From: Acidobacteriota bacterium
GTDB lineage: Bacteria > Acidobacteriota > Polarisedimenticolia > J045
NCBI GenBank assembly: GCA_030949985.1
Contig: JAUZRX010000025.1
Location: 39,478-103,477 of the forward strand
Direction: 5' to 3'
Length of the DNA stretch: 64,000 nt
Shown here: positions 39,464-48,654 of the stretch, piece by piece
How positions within the stretch are numbered: the first letter of the stretch is position 1
Layout: the number at the start of each line of letters is the position of its first letter
Program-made: the position numbers and the translations under genes
The notes under the pieces: generated by a model
The model's input: only the letters and a program-made list of their open reading frames with translations
Databases searched by the model: none
What the model was told of the DNA's origin: nothing

Positions 39464-42400
39464 ATGTCGACCACCGAAACCCGCTCCAGCACCCCCCGCG
39501 AGAACGAGACCTTCAGCACTCGGCAAAAGCTACGGCTGGTCACCGCCGCTTCCCTCTTCGACGGTCACGACGCGGCGATCAACATCATGCGCCGGGTGCT
39601 CCAGCAGCAGGGCGCCGAAGTGATCCACCTCGGCCACAACCGCTCGGTGGACGAGATCGTCACCGCGGCGATCCAGGAAGACGTCCACGCCATCGCCGTC
39701 TCGTCCTACCAGGGCGGTCACATGGAGTTCTTCACCTACATGGTCCAGCTGCTGGCCGACCGGGGCCGATCCGGGATCAAGGTCTTCGGCGGCGGCGGCG
39801 GCACCATCACCGACGCCGAAATCGAGCAGCTGGAGCGGCGGGGAGTCGAGCGGATCTACTCGGTGGAAGACGGCCGGCGCCTGGGCCTGGTGGGCATGGT
39901 CCAGGACCTGATGCGCCGGGCCGACCGGCCCCTGGTGCAGCCCGACGACGACCTGCCCGGGGGGCTGTTCGAGCGGGAACCGGCGGCGGTGGCCCGGGCG
40001 ATCAGCCTGATCGAGCTGCTCGAAGGAGCGGGGCACGAGCAGCGCCTGGCGGCGATCCGCGCCGGACTCGAACAGCACCTCGGCGACAACCCTCCCCCTG
40101 TCGTGGGCATCACCGGAACCGGCGGCGCGGGCAAGTCGTCACTGACCGACGAACTGGTGCGGCGACTGCTCACCCAGTTCGACGACCGCAGCGTGGCGAT
40201 TCTCTCGGTGGATCCCACCAGCCGTCGCACCGGCGGCGCCCTGCTCGGCGACCGCATCCGCATGAACGCCGTCAAGGGACCGCGGGCCTACATGCGCTCG
40301 ATGGCCACCCGCCAGGCCCACGTCTCCACCGCCTCGGCCCTGAGCGATGCGCTGCTGGTGCTGCGGGTCGCCGGCTTCGACCTGGTGATCCTGGAAACCG
40401 CCGGTATCGGCCAGAGCGACTCGGCGGTGGTCGACCTCTGCGACCTCTCCCTCTACGTGATGACCCCCGAATACGGCGCGCCGTCCCAGCTCGAGAAGAT
40501 CGACATGCTGGACTTCGCCGACGGAGTCGCGCTCAACAAGGCGGACAAGCGCGGCGCCATCGATGCCCTGCGGGACGTACGCAAGCAGTACCAGCGCAAC
40601 CACGGCCTGTTCGAAAAGCCGGTCGAGCAGATGCCGGTCTTCCTCACCGCCGCCAGTCGTTTCGCCGACGAGGGGGTCGACCAGCTCTTCTCCTGGATGA
40701 TGAGTCGCCTCGACGAAAAGGACGCCCGGAGTTGGCGCCACGCCCCCCCTCCCGAGCGCATCTCCGATGTCCCCACCGTGGTGCCTCCCGAGCGGGCGCG
40801 CTACCTGGCCGAGATCGCCGAGACGATTCGTGACTACAAGCGTCGCAGCGAGCGCCAGGCGGACCTGGCCTCCCGGGCCGATGGCCTGGCTCGCGCCCTG
40901 CGAGAGCTGGGCGAGACGCCCCCCCCACCCGACCAGGATTACGACTCCCGGCAGCTCACCGAGAAGGGCGCCGATCCGGTGGTGCTCACCCTGCGCCAGC
41001 GCTACCACGAGGTGCTGGCTGATCTCGACCCGGCGATCCGCAAGCAGCTCGCCGGCTGGGACGCGCTCAAGCAGGCCTACGCCTCCGACGTGTTCACCTA
41101 CCAGGTGCGGGGCCGCGAGGTCAAGGTGCCGGCCCAGTACACCACCCTGTCGGGAACCCGCATCCCCAAGGTGGCCCTGCCCACCACCCGGGACTGGGGC
41201 GAGCTGACCCGTTGGCTGCAACTGGAAAACGTTCCGGGCGCCTACCCCTTCACCGCCGGGGTCTTCCCCTTCAAGCGCACCGCCGAGGACCCCACCCGGA
41301 TGTTCGCCGGGGAGGGCACCGCCGAGCGCACCAACCGACGCTTCCACTTCGTCGCCAAGGCCCAGCCCGCCGCCCGCCTGTCGACGGCCTTCGACTCGGT
41401 CACCCTCTACGGCGACGACCCCGACCCGCGGCCCGACATCTACGGCAAGGTGGGCAACTCGGGCGTGTCGGTCTGCTCGCTGGACGACGCCAAGCGGCTC
41501 TACTCCGGCTTCGACCTGTGTGCACCGACCACATCGGTGTCGATGACCATCAACGGCCCGGCACCGATGATGCTGGCCTTCTTCTTCAACACCGCCATCG
41601 ACCAGCTCGTCGAGAAGAGGCTCAAGGAGACAGGGCGCTGGGAGCAGGCTCAGGAGAAGATCGTCCGGCTCTGCGGCGGCCGGCCGCCGGTCTACCGGGC
41701 CGAACTGCCCGAGGGCCACGACGGCAGCGGCCTGGGCCTGCTGGGGGTCAGCGGCGACCAGCTCCTGCCCCCCGAAGAGTACGAAGAGCTGCGAGCCCAG
41801 GCCCTGGCTTCGGTGCGGGGCACGATCCAGGCCGACATCCTCAAGGAGGACCAGGCCCAGAACACCTGCATTTTCAGCACGGATTTCGCGCTGAAGATGA
41901 TGGGCGACATCCAGCAGTACTTCGTCGATCACCGGGTGCGCAACTTCTACTCGGTTTCGATCTCCGGCTATCACATCGCCGAGGCCGGGGCGAACCCCAT
42001 CACCCAGCTCGCCTTCACCCTGGCCAACGGCTTTACCTACGTGGAGTACTACCGGGCCCGGGGCATGGACGTCGACACCTTCGCTCCCAATCTCTCGTTC
42101 TTCTTTTCGAACGGCGTCGACATGGAATACTCGGTGATCGGCCGGGTCGCCCGCCGGATCTGGGCGGTGGCCATGCGGGAGATGTACCAGGCCAGCGAAC
42201 GGAGCCAGAAGCTCAAGTACCACATCCAGACCTCCGGCCGCTCCCTCCACGCCCAGGAGATCGACTTCAACGATATCCGCACCACCCTGCAGGCCCTCTA
42301 CGCCATCGCCGACAACTGCAATTCCCTGCACACCAACGCCTACGACGAGGCGATCACGACCCCAACCGAGGATTCCGTGCGCCGCGCCCTGGCGATCCAG

Positions 42401-42916
42401 CTCATCATCAACCGGGAGCTGGGCTGGACGAAGAACGAAAACCCCCTCCAGGGCTCGTTCATCGCCGAGCTGGTCACCGAACTGGTGGAGGAGGCCGTGC
42501 TCGACGAGTTCGTTCGCCTCAGCGACCGGGGCGGCGTGCTCGGCGCGATGGAAACCATGTACCAGCGGGGCAAGATCCAGGAAGAGAGCCTGCACTACGA
42601 GATGCTCAAGCACTCCGGCGGCCTGCCCATCGTCGGCGTCAACACCTTCCTCAACCCCGACACCGGCGACGGCGTGGTGGAAACCGAGCTGATCCGCTCC
42701 ACCGAGGAGGAAAAGCAGGCCCAGGTGGAGCAGGTCCGGCAGATCCACCAGCGCTTCGAGTCCCGCGCCGCCGAGGCCATCGCCAACCTGCGCCGCACGG
42801 CCCTCGCCGGCGGCAACATCTTCGCCGAGCTGATGGAAGCCTCCAAGGTCTGCACCCTCGGCCAGCTCAGCACCGCCCTCTACGAGATCGGCGGCCAGTA
42901 CCGGCGGTCGATGTGA
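39464..42916 (+). CDS. icmF: Fused isobutyryl-CoA mutase IcmF (B12-dependent mutase with G-protein chaperone)
   Basis: A 1150-residue natural fusion. The N-terminal B12-binding domain has DGHDAA with lower-ligand His35; the central MeaI-type GTPase chaperone has Walker [10 protein letters not shown] and STD-like signatures; the C-terminal (beta/alpha)8 acyl-CoA mutase domain is full length. [23 protein letters not shown] and [13 protein letters not shown] match IcmF rather than methylmalonyl-CoA mutase. IcmF interconverts isobutyryl-CoA and n-butyryl-CoA (some variants also pivalyl- or isovaleryl-CoA) using adenosylcobalamin, with the G-domain protecting the cofactor site. A GGGAGG ribosome-binding site precedes the ATG. 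Confidence 0.96.
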   Translation: MSTTETRSSTPRENETFSTRQKLRLVTAASLFDGHDAAINIMRRVLQQQGAEVIHLGHNRSVDEIVTAAIQEDVHAIAVSSYQGGHMEFFTYMVQLLADRGRSGIKVFGGGGGTITDAEIEQLERRGVERIYSVEDGRRLGLVGMVQDLMRRADRPLVQPDDDLPGGLFEREPAAVARAISLIELLEGAGHEQRLAAIRAGLEQHLGDNPPPVVGITGTGGAGKSSLTDELVRRLLTQFDDRSVAILSVDPTSRRTGGALLGDRIRMNAVKGPRAYMRSMATRQAHVSTASALSDALLVLRVAGFDLVILETAGIGQSDSAVVDLCDLSLYVMTPEYGAPSQLEKIDMLDFADGVALNKADKRGAIDALRDVRKQYQRNHGLFEKPVEQMPVFLTAASRFADEGVDQLFSWMMSRLDEKDARSWRHAPPPERISDVPTVVPPERARYLAEIAETIRDYKRRSERQADLASRADGLARALRELGETPPPPDQDYDSRQLTEKGADPVVLTLRQRYHEVLADLDPAIRKQLAGWDALKQAYASDVFTYQVRGREVKVPAQYTTLSGTRIPKVALPTTRDWGELTRWLQLENVPGAYPFTAGVFPFKRTAEDPTRMFAGEGTAERTNRRFHFVAKAQPAARLSTAFDSVTLYGDDPDPRPDIYGKVGNSGVSVCSLDDAKRLYSGFDLCAPTTSVSMTINGPAPMMLAFFFNTAIDQLVEKRLKETGRWEQAQEKIVRLCGGRPPVYRAELPEGHDGSGLGLLGVSGDQLLPPEEYEELRAQALASVRGTIQADILKEDQAQNTCIFSTDFALKMMGDIQQYFVDHRVRNFYSVSISGYHIAEAGANPITQLAFTLANGFTYVEYYRARGMDVDTFAPNLSFFFSNGVDMEYSVIGRVARRIWAVAMREMYQASERSQKLKYHIQTSGRSLHAQEIDFNDIRTTLQALYAIADNCNSLHTNAYDEAITTPTEDSVRRALAIQLIINRELGWTKNENPLQGSFIAELVTELVEEAVLDEFVRLSDRGGVLGAMETMYQRGKIQEESLHYEMLKHSGGLPIVGVNTFLNPDTGDGVVETELIRSTEEEKQAQVEQVRQIHQRFESRAAEAIANLRRTALAGGNIFAELMEASKVCTLGQLSTALYEIGGQYRRSM

Positions 42917-43220
42917 GCTGATCTGTCGGCAGGCGAACGGAAGCGGAGCTCTTGACACGTGTCACGTGACACAGTCCATGGCGTTCCGTGACCAGGACGC
43001 TCGCGAACGGACCAGGTCCTGAGATGGCACTACGGCCGGCAGGCGCTGAACGCCGAGGACACCGGGAGAAAGCGATGTCAGGACAGATGGCCCTGAACGG
43101 CAAGAGCTGAAGCCGCGGAAGACGGTGTCGACAGAAGTCGGTAGCCTGATAGCCGCCTGCCGGCAGCTCCACTGGCCGGGGTTCGGAATCAGGCCGGCGC
43201 GCGATCGCGGCGCCGACGGC
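42917..43220. other. Intergenic region with palindromes and a possible 28-codon open frame
   Basis: These 304 bases separate icmF from the convergent exonuclease III gene. Besides the palindromes at 42953-42972 there is a short frame 43024-43110 (28 codons), with an inner ATG at 43075 preceded by GGGAGAAA. No similarity is evident and it may be chance. Confidence 0.3.
42953..42972. promoter_or_regulatory. Two overlapping perfect palindromes after a TTGACA
   Basis: TGACACGTGTCA (42953-42964) and GTGTCACGTGACAC (42959-42972) are both perfect palindromes sharing six bases, so the run contains CACGTG twice. The run begins inside a consensus minus-35 hexamer TTGACA (42952-42957). No good minus-10 is seen at 16-18 bp. 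The arrangement resembles a repressor operator over a promoter, but no clear gene follows on the plus strand. Confidence 0.5.
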
Positions 43221-44006
43221 TCACCCGCAGATCGCCGGATCGACCTCCACGCCCACCGGGCAGTGATCCGAGCCCATCACCTCCGGCAGGATGAACGCCC
43301 GCCGCACGAACTTCATCGCCGCCGGTGAGGCCATCACGTAGTCGATTCTCCACCCCACGTTGCGCTGGCGGGCACCCTGGCGCTGACTCCACCAACTGTA
43401 GTGGCCGGGGCCCTTTTCGAAGTGGCGGAAGGTATCGACCCACCCGGCGGCGATCCAGCGGTCGATCTCTTCCCGCTCCTCCGGCAGAAAGCCGCTGGTT
43501 TTCTCGTTCTGCTTGGGGCGAGCCAGGTCGATGGCCCGGTGGGCGGTGTTGAAGTCGCCGAGCACCAGCACCCGCATCCCGCCGCGACGCAGGCGCGCCA
43601 GGCGCGATTCGAGGGCGCGGTAGAAGTCGAGCTTGTAGGGCACGCGGCTGTTGTCCCGCTCTTTCCCGTTGCCGTTGGGAAAGTACACGTTGGCCACCAC
43701 CAGCCGACCGAAGCGGGCGATCTGCAAGCGCCCCTCCTCGTCGAAGCGAGGCTCACCGAGGCCGGTTTCGAGCCGGTCGGGCGCCGTCTTCGCATAGAGA
43801 GCGACGCCGCTGTAGCCGGGCCGGGCAGCGGCGGTGAAAGCCGTGTGGTAGCCGGGAGGGGAGAGCACGGCCTCGGAGAGTTGCTCGGGGCGGGCCCGCA
43901 CTTCCTGCAGGCCGAGAATCTCCGGCTGCTCGGCGCGGAGGAAGTCCAGGAAGCCCTTGCGCTCACAGGCCCGCAGGCCGTTGACATTCCACGAGAGGAT
44001 CTTCAT
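43221..44006 (-). CDS. xthA: Exodeoxyribonuclease III (AP endonuclease)
   Basis: A 261-residue Exo III/AP endonuclease family protein for base-excision repair; it cleaves DNA at abasic sites and has 3'-5' exonuclease activity. All motifs are present: WNVNGLRA, LQEVRA with the metal-binding Glu, YFPNGNGKERDNSR, GDFNTAHRAIDLARPK with the catalytic Asp/Asn, WRIDYVMAS and the terminal GSDHCPV. The ATG at 44006 matches the family N-terminus MKILSWN, with GGGAGG upstream. It has no operon mate. Confidence 0.95.
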   Translation of the reverse strand: MKILSWNVNGLRACERKGFLDFLRAEQPEILGLQEVRARPEQLSEAVLSPPGYHTAFTAAARPGYSGVALYAKTAPDRLETGLGEPRFDEEGRLQIARFGRLVVANVYFPNGNGKERDNSRVPYKLDFYRALESRLARLRRGGMRVLVLGDFNTAHRAIDLARPKQNEKTSGFLPEEREEIDRWIAAGWVDTFRHFEKGPGHYSWWSQRQGARQRNVGWRIDYVMASPAAMKFVRRAFILPEVMGSDHCPVGVEVDPAICG

Positions 44007-44165
44007 CGCCGACCCGCCTCCCTGCCCCCCACTCACCGGAGCCTCGGGATTCTGCCAGCCCGAGCCCGAGCGTCAAGCCGCTCCGGGAGTGGTGCCGAAA
44101 CGGACGCTTGCGGCACGGCACGAACCATTCTGACACGGCTCAAAGACGGTTCAAGTTTTATTCAT

Positions 44166-44193
44166 TTGAAGTTGCCGGCGCATGAGGTACAGT
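44166..44193 (+). promoter_or_regulatory. Candidate promoter of the 58-residue membrane protein
   Basis: TTGAAG (44166-44171) and TACAGT (44188-44193) are 16 bp apart in a locally AT-rich stretch; the leader would be about 97 bases. The inverted repeat TTCAA (44150-44154) / TTGAA (44166-44170) overlaps the minus-35. Confidence 0.35.
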
Positions 44194-44296
44194 TCGTCCA
44201 CCAGGGCGGGACACCCGCGCGGGGGGCGTCTTCATTCCGACCACTGCGAAACACCCACGAGTCCACAACAGGAAGTAGCAGCGGGAGCTTCACATC

Positions 44297-44473
44297 ATGA
44301 ACAACGTGCCTTTTTTCAGGAGGCTGGCATTGATCGCCAGCATCGTCCTCTTGACCCTCGTCGCCGCCGGGCTGAGCGCCGGAGCCCGCAACTGGCTCGA
44401 GCGGGGAGACAGAGCCAGCGTCACTCTGCCCACCGAAGGCCTGGCCCGGCCCGCGGACTTCGCCTCCCGTTAG
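44297..44473 (+). CDS. Small single-span membrane protein (58 residues)
   Basis: A 58-residue protein with one N-terminal hydrophobic helix (about 8-27, LALIASIVLLTLVAAGLSA) and a polar C-terminus exposed outside the membrane. No family is recognised. A candidate promoter lies 100 bases upstream; the ribosome-binding site is weak (GGGAG, 12 bases before the ATG). Its stop is 16 bases from the stop of the convergent alpha/beta hydrolase. Confidence 0.5.
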   Translation: MNNVPFFRRLALIASIVLLTLVAAGLSAGARNWLERGDRASVTLPTEGLARPADFASR

Positions 44474-44488
44474 TGCCACGCGGCAGCG

Positions 44489-45256
44489 CTACTCGACCGA
44501 ACGAGAAGCACTTTCCAGGAAGTCGACGATGGAGCCGACAGCGTCGGGATGGGTCTCGAGCAGCTTGGTGCCGTGCCCACCGTCCTCGTAGATCGTCAAC
44601 AGGGCACGCTTACCGAGCATTTCCTTGATCTTGCGGGCACTGCCCACCGACCCCCGGTCCCCGGCCGAGACGAATATCCGCGCGCGGGCCGGGTAGCTCC
44701 CGACCGCGTCGGTCACATCGACCCCGAAGTAGTCGATGCCCGGTGAGAGCAGGACGATGCCACACACCGCGTTCAGCCGGGCCGCGCCGAGCAGGGCGAT
44801 CGTACCCCCGTAAGAGGCTCCCACCAGGGCCACGCAGGCAGGGCGCAGGCCTTCCTCCGCCCGGAGTTGCTCGACGGCGGCCACGACATCCCCCGCCCCC
44901 CGCCGGATCCATGCGGCGTTTTGGCTCCGGGGCAGCAGCTTGGCCTTGACCTTCTCGCCGTTCTGCATCTTCGACGCCCCGTGACCGCGCTGGTCGATGG
45001 CCAGCACGTTGAAACCCGAGGACACCAGTTCGGGCAGCAGCCGGTGCCAGGACCGGCGGTCCGAGCGAAACATGTGCAGCAGCACGACCAGCGGCGCATC
45101 GGCTCCGCCACCGAGGTGGAGGTCGCCGACAATCTCGAAACCATCGCTGGTGTCCAGGCGAAAGTCCCTGACCGTGGGCTCTCCCTCTCCCAGGGAGGGG
45201 AGCAGGGTCATCGATGCGACAACCAGCAGAGCCGTCAACCTCGCCACGACATGCAT
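44489..45256 (-). CDS. Exported alpha/beta-hydrolase
   Basis: A 255-residue alpha/beta-hydrolase with a signal peptide (about 1-24). The nucleophile elbow GASYGG, an oxyanion region LLHMFRSDRRSWHRLL, the strand LAIDQRGHG and the catalytic His in EDGGHGTKL are visible. The fold and order resemble dienelactone hydrolase/serine aminopeptidase-like esterases, and a substrate cannot be inferred. AGGAGG lies 6 bases before the ATG at 45256. It is divergent from the five-gene ExbB/ExbD module. Confidence 0.88.
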   Translation of the reverse strand: MHVVARLTALLVVASMTLLPSLGEGEPTVRDFRLDTSDGFEIVGDLHLGGGADAPLVVLLHMFRSDRRSWHRLLPELVSSGFNVLAIDQRGHGASKMQNGEKVKAKLLPRSQNAAWIRRGAGDVVAAVEQLRAEEGLRPACVALVGASYGGTIALLGAARLNAVCGIVLLSPGIDYFGVDVTDAVGSYPARARIFVSAGDRGSVGSARKIKEMLGKRALLTIYEDGGHGTKLLETHPDAVGSIVDFLESASRSVE

Positions 45257-45471
45257 CTCGAACCTCCTGCCGCCCCATCATGCGGCCCCCTTCCGCCCCC
45301 GCCAAGGGGTCCGGCCCCGGAAAATCAGCCGGCCCGCGGGAAGCGGCGTATAGGGGACGGCAGGGAGGCGAGGCCGCGGCGGGGAGAAAACGGCGCGCGG
45401 CGGGCCGGGTGCGACCCGGGCCGATCTGCATGGCGGCGCTCCCCGCCCTCCCTGAATCGCCTCATGCAGGC

Positions 45472-45477
45472 TATACT
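45472..45477 (+). promoter_or_regulatory. Minus-10 element ahead of the ExbB/ExbD module
   Basis: TATACT, five of six matches to the consensus, with no clear minus-35. It would place the transcript start about 30 bases before the first ATG at 45514. Confidence 0.35.
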
Positions 45478-45513
45478 CGACGGCGTCGCAGCTCACCGTG
45501 TTGGGGAGAAGCC

Positions 45514-45981
45514 ATGAAAAGTTACGTGGCCTGCCTGGTCGCTTTGGCGACCTTGGGCTGGCCGTTGCCGGTGACATTCGGCAGCAGCCCTGGAGTCGAC
45601 GATCCCTCCCCGGCGATCAGGACCGACAGCAGCCGCTACCGCCCCCTGATCGTCTTTCACGATTTCGGAACCGTTACCAGCCGACGGCGGATCAAGATCA
45701 GTGGGGTCGTCTTTTCCCGCTCGAGCGTGGACCGGGTCACCCTGGCCAACCGCAGCGCCCGCCTGCGACCGGCGGAGCCCAACGACATGGTGCGCTTCAC
45801 CCGGGTGCCTCCAGCGGCCCGGGAGGCGCCGTACCGGGTCTATTTCGAGTTTCCGGACATCGAACTCCAGCATGCCGGCGCCAACGACCTGGACATCAGA
45901 GCCCTGGCCACCGACGGCCGCCAGTCGGACCTCCACCGGATCACCGTGATCTGCGTGGCGGCGCCGCCGGAACACCCATGA
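45514..45981 (+). CDS. Exported protein, first gene of the ExbB/ExbD module
   Basis: A 155-residue protein with a signal peptide (about 1-25) and a single beta-sandwich-like domain: IKISGVVFSRSSVDRVTLANRSARL, then a strand-rich region ending ITVICVAA. This resembles Ig-like (glucodextranase-B-type) domains often found in periplasmic proteins, but no family is firm. GGGGAG precedes the ATG. It ends 19 bases before the ExbB/TolQ-like gene. Confidence 0.72.
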   Translation: MKSYVACLVALATLGWPLPVTFGSSPGVDDPSPAIRTDSSRYRPLIVFHDFGTVTSRRRIKISGVVFSRSSVDRVTLANRSARLRPAEPNDMVRFTRVPPAAREAPYRVYFEFPDIELQHAGANDLDIRALATDGRQSDLHRITVICVAAPPEHP

Positions 45982-46000
45982 CGCGGGCAGGAGATTCCCG

Positions 46001-46747
46001 GTGATCGACGCGCCCCGGCGCAGGGTGCGCTCGGCCCGCCTGCTCTTCTACGCGGTGACGCTGCTGAGCGCCAGCGCCCTGCTGGGACTTTCCGTGGTCC
46101 GCGGGCGAAGCATGATCGACATGCTCTCGGAGGTCATCACCCGCTTCGTCGTCCCCCTCAACGCCTTCATCATGTTCGCCTTCGCGGTGATTCTCTCCCT
46201 GATCGTCGGCATCTTCCTGCACTACCTGTTTTTCGAACTTCGCGACCCCCAAATTTTCGACCGCCCGCGGACCGAGCGGTGGCGCGCCTCGCTCCAGGCC
46301 GACGGTGGTACCACCGGCATCATCGGAACCGCCCGCGAGGCCTTTGCGGGCGACGAGACGGTCTTCGCCCACATCTTGCTGCGCTTCCTCGGCGAGAACG
46401 GGCCCCAAAGCGCCCGGCCCGCCAGCGTCTGGCTGGCGATCCAGGACGAAGAGTTCGATCGACTCAAGCGCAACCTGGTCTTTCTTTCCTTCGCTTCTGT
46501 GGTTTCTCCGGCCCTCGGTTTTCTGGGCACCGCCGTGGGCATGGTCGCCGCTTTCTACGAGATTTCGATCCAGGACTCGGTCACTCCCGCGGACCTGGCG
46601 CTGTCGATCCAGATCGCCCTGATCACGACCGTCATCGGCCTGGTACTCAAGACACTGGCCATGGTGCTCAAGACCTTCGTCATGCATTCCATCACCCGGC
46701 GGGAGGATCAGCTCTTCCTGGTCTACCAGCGACTTTTCGAAAGGTGA
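46001..46747 (+). CDS. MotA/TolQ/ExbB-like proton channel protein
   Basis: A 248-residue inner-membrane protein starting at GTG with AGGAG 8 bases upstream. Hydrophobic segments lie at about 14-33, 50-75, 155-180 and 200-222. The last two contain the family core: SPALGFLGTAVGMVAAF followed by LALSIQIALITTVIGLVLK. ExbB/TolQ proteins form the pentameric part of a proton-driven motor with ExbD/TolR. The first helix pair and the approximately 80-residue cytoplasmic loop are longer than in E. coli TolQ. Four bases separate it from the ExbD-like gene. Confidence 0.85.
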   Translation: MIDAPRRRVRSARLLFYAVTLLSASALLGLSVVRGRSMIDMLSEVITRFVVPLNAFIMFAFAVILSLIVGIFLHYLFFELRDPQIFDRPRTERWRASLQADGGTTGIIGTAREAFAGDETVFAHILLRFLGENGPQSARPASVWLAIQDEEFDRLKRNLVFLSFASVVSPALGFLGTAVGMVAAFYEISIQDSVTPADLALSIQIALITTVIGLVLKTLAMVLKTFVMHSITRREDQLFLVYQRLFER

Positions 46748-46751
46748 ACCG

Positions 46752-47231
46752 ATGAGGCGCGGCGAGCGGTTCAGCTTCGACATGGAAGACGGCTTCGAGG
46801 GGGCCGTCGACGTGGTCTTCCTGCTGATCATCTTCTTCCTCGTCGCCTCTTCTTTCGACAAGACCGTGCGCGAAAAACTCGTTCTCCCCCCGCGGGATCC
46901 CGAGCAGGCGACGGCCCTGCGCCCCCAGGAGCGCGAAAAGCTGGAGATCGCAGTCCTGGAGGACGCCACCATCCTGGTCGATCACCGGCCACTGGATGTC
47001 GTCGATACCACCTCCATCGAGGCCTACCAGGCGATCTCCCGGGCCCTCGAGGGGTGGATCACCGGTACGCACCCCGACGACGGGGGCGCCGACCCGGCCG
47101 GCACGATGGAAGTCCTGATCACCGCCGACCGCCGATCCCCGGCCGGCGCCGCTCTCAACGCGATCATGGCCTGCCTCGACCGCGGCATCACACCCCAGGT
47201 TCTTTTCGAGCAGGAGCGGGCGGGGAAATGA
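46752..47231 (+). CDS. ExbD/TolR-like protein
   Basis: A 159-residue single-span protein. The N-terminal helix has the proton-carrying Asp of the family in GAVDVVFLLIIFFLVASSF (Asp20), as in ExbD Asp25 or TolR Asp23. The periplasmic domain (about 45-155) has the usual alternation of strands, e.g. MEVLITADRRSPAGAALNAIMACLDRGI. It is the partner of the ExbB-like protein upstream. A 124-base gap follows before the TPR protein. Confidence 0.88.
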   Translation: MRRGERFSFDMEDGFEGAVDVVFLLIIFFLVASSFDKTVREKLVLPPRDPEQATALRPQEREKLEIAVLEDATILVDHRPLDVVDTTSIEAYQAISRALEGWITGTHPDDGGADPAGTMEVLITADRRSPAGAALNAIMACLDRGITPQVLFEQERAGK

Positions 47232-47355
47232 GCAGCCCCCTCCACCGCCCGGTCTCGGCAACCCGCCCGACCGGCCCCGTACCGCAGCGGGACGGAGGTT
47301 TTCTCCGGCCCCTGACCCGCCTTTCCGTACCAGAGGCCCTGGAGGTCGAAGCACC

Positions 47356-48654
47356 ATGAACTCTCCACGCGCTCCCCGGCGCCACTCCATGCTGCTGCTG
47401 GCTGTCCTGGTCGCCCTCGGCGCTCTGTCGCCGGGCGCGGCGACCGAACCCACCCCCGTCGATCGCCTGGCCGAGATCCAACGCGAAGCCATCGCCGCCT
47501 ACAACGACCGGCAGTGGCGACAGGCGGCGGGAGCGGCCGATCGCTACGTCGAGGCCCTCGACGGCTTCGGCCTGCCTCACGCCGGTTCCGACTATGCGCT
47601 GGTCGCCTTCATCGGTGGACACGCGCGCTTCGAAGTCTGGAAGGCCGACCCGCCGTCCTTTTCCTACGACTTTCAACGCGATGTGCTGGGCGCCATGCAG
47701 GAAAGCCTGCACATCCTCCAGGATGACCCTTTTTTCAAGCACAACGTGCTGGCCACCGCGTGCTACGAAAAACTCAAGAGCGAAAATTTCCGTAACCTGG
47801 AGTTGGAGAACCTGGCCAACTGGCATTTTCTCAAGGCCCTGATCTCTCGTCGCGACACCTTGCGGACTGTCCCGCGAGACGACGAGCCATTCCTGGCCTT
47901 CGAAAAATACCTGCTGCTCTACATCAGCCGCGCGTTCGAGATGGCCCGCGAATCCACGGCACCCGAGATCTACCTGGTGCGCGTGCGGGAAGCCTGCCGG
48001 ATGGGCCTCGGAGGCCGCTTCACCGACCGTTTCGCCCAACTCTACCGGGTCGTGGGCTTCGACCGGGGTAACGTCCGCGCCGGCGTTCTCTGGCAGTCCG
48101 GTCTCGACCTGATGAACACCGACGGCGCCGATCCCGAGGAAGTCCTCGGCCTGTTCTCCGAAGCGGCCGCCGAAACCCGGGGCCTGCCCGAGCGGGCGGA
48201 GATCTACCGCCAGATGTCGGACTTCGCCAGTCGGCAGGACGGCTACGACTACCGGCTGCGCGCCGTGGAATATGCCCGCCAGGCCTTCAAGCTCGATCCG
48301 GCGGAGCCGGAAATCCAGGTCCAGTACGGCACCAGCCTGCACGTTCTGGCCTATGCCCACTACAACTCCGGGCGTTTCGGCGAATCGCTCGAGCTGGCCC
48401 GGGAAGCGATCGCTTTCCAGTGGGAGGGCGACGAGGTGGCCTACTTCGACCTCTCCCGGGCCGAGGCCAACTTCGGTATGAAACTCGAGGCTCTGCGCCA
48501 CGCCCAGCAGGCCTACGAGCAGGCCCTGCGCAAGCTGGGAGGCGACGAGGTCCAGCCCTACCGCCAGAACTACGCCAACATCCTTCGCCAGTTCGGCATG
48601 GGTCGCCAGGCCACGATAGTCGAGCACGACACGGGGAAAGGAGGCCGGCCATGA
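47356..48654 (+). CDS. Exported TPR-repeat protein of the ExbB/ExbD module
   Basis: A 432-residue protein with a signal peptide (about 1-32) and a largely helical body. Helix pairs such as RAVEYARQAFKLDPAEPEIQVQYGTSLHVLAYAHYNSGRFGESLELAREAI (about 303-353) and the pair after it are TPR-like. The middle section is less regular. TPR proteins act as binding scaffolds, here probably in the periplasm. Its stop overlaps the ATG of the next gene (ATGA). Confidence 0.8.
   Translation: MNSPRAPRRHSMLLLAVLVALGALSPGAATEPTPVDRLAEIQREAIAAYNDRQWRQAAGAADRYVEALDGFGLPHAGSDYALVAFIGGHARFEVWKADPPSFSYDFQRDVLGAMQESLHILQDDPFFKHNVLATACYEKLKSENFRNLELENLANWHFLKALISRRDTLRTVPRDDEPFLAFEKYLLLYISRAFEMARESTAPEIYLVRVREACRMGLGGRFTDRFAQLYRVVGFDRGNVRAGVLWQSGLDLMNTDGADPEEVLGLFSEAAAETRGLPERAEIYRQMSDFASRQDGYDYRLRAVEYARQAFKLDPAEPEIQVQYGTSLHVLAYAHYNSGRFGESLELAREAIAFQWEGDEVAYFDLSRAEANFGMKLEALRHAQQAYEQALRKLGGDEVQPYRQNYANILRQFGMGRQATIVEHDTGKGGRP

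Noticed and set aside
40139..42958. Open frame of more than 900 codons opposite icmF
   Set aside because: Antisense of a clear IcmF gene, with no domain or ribosome-binding site.
43024..43110. 28-codon open frame after the palindromes at 42953-42972
   Set aside because: No similarity, weak start context and a low-complexity sequence; kept only as a note in the intergenic entry.
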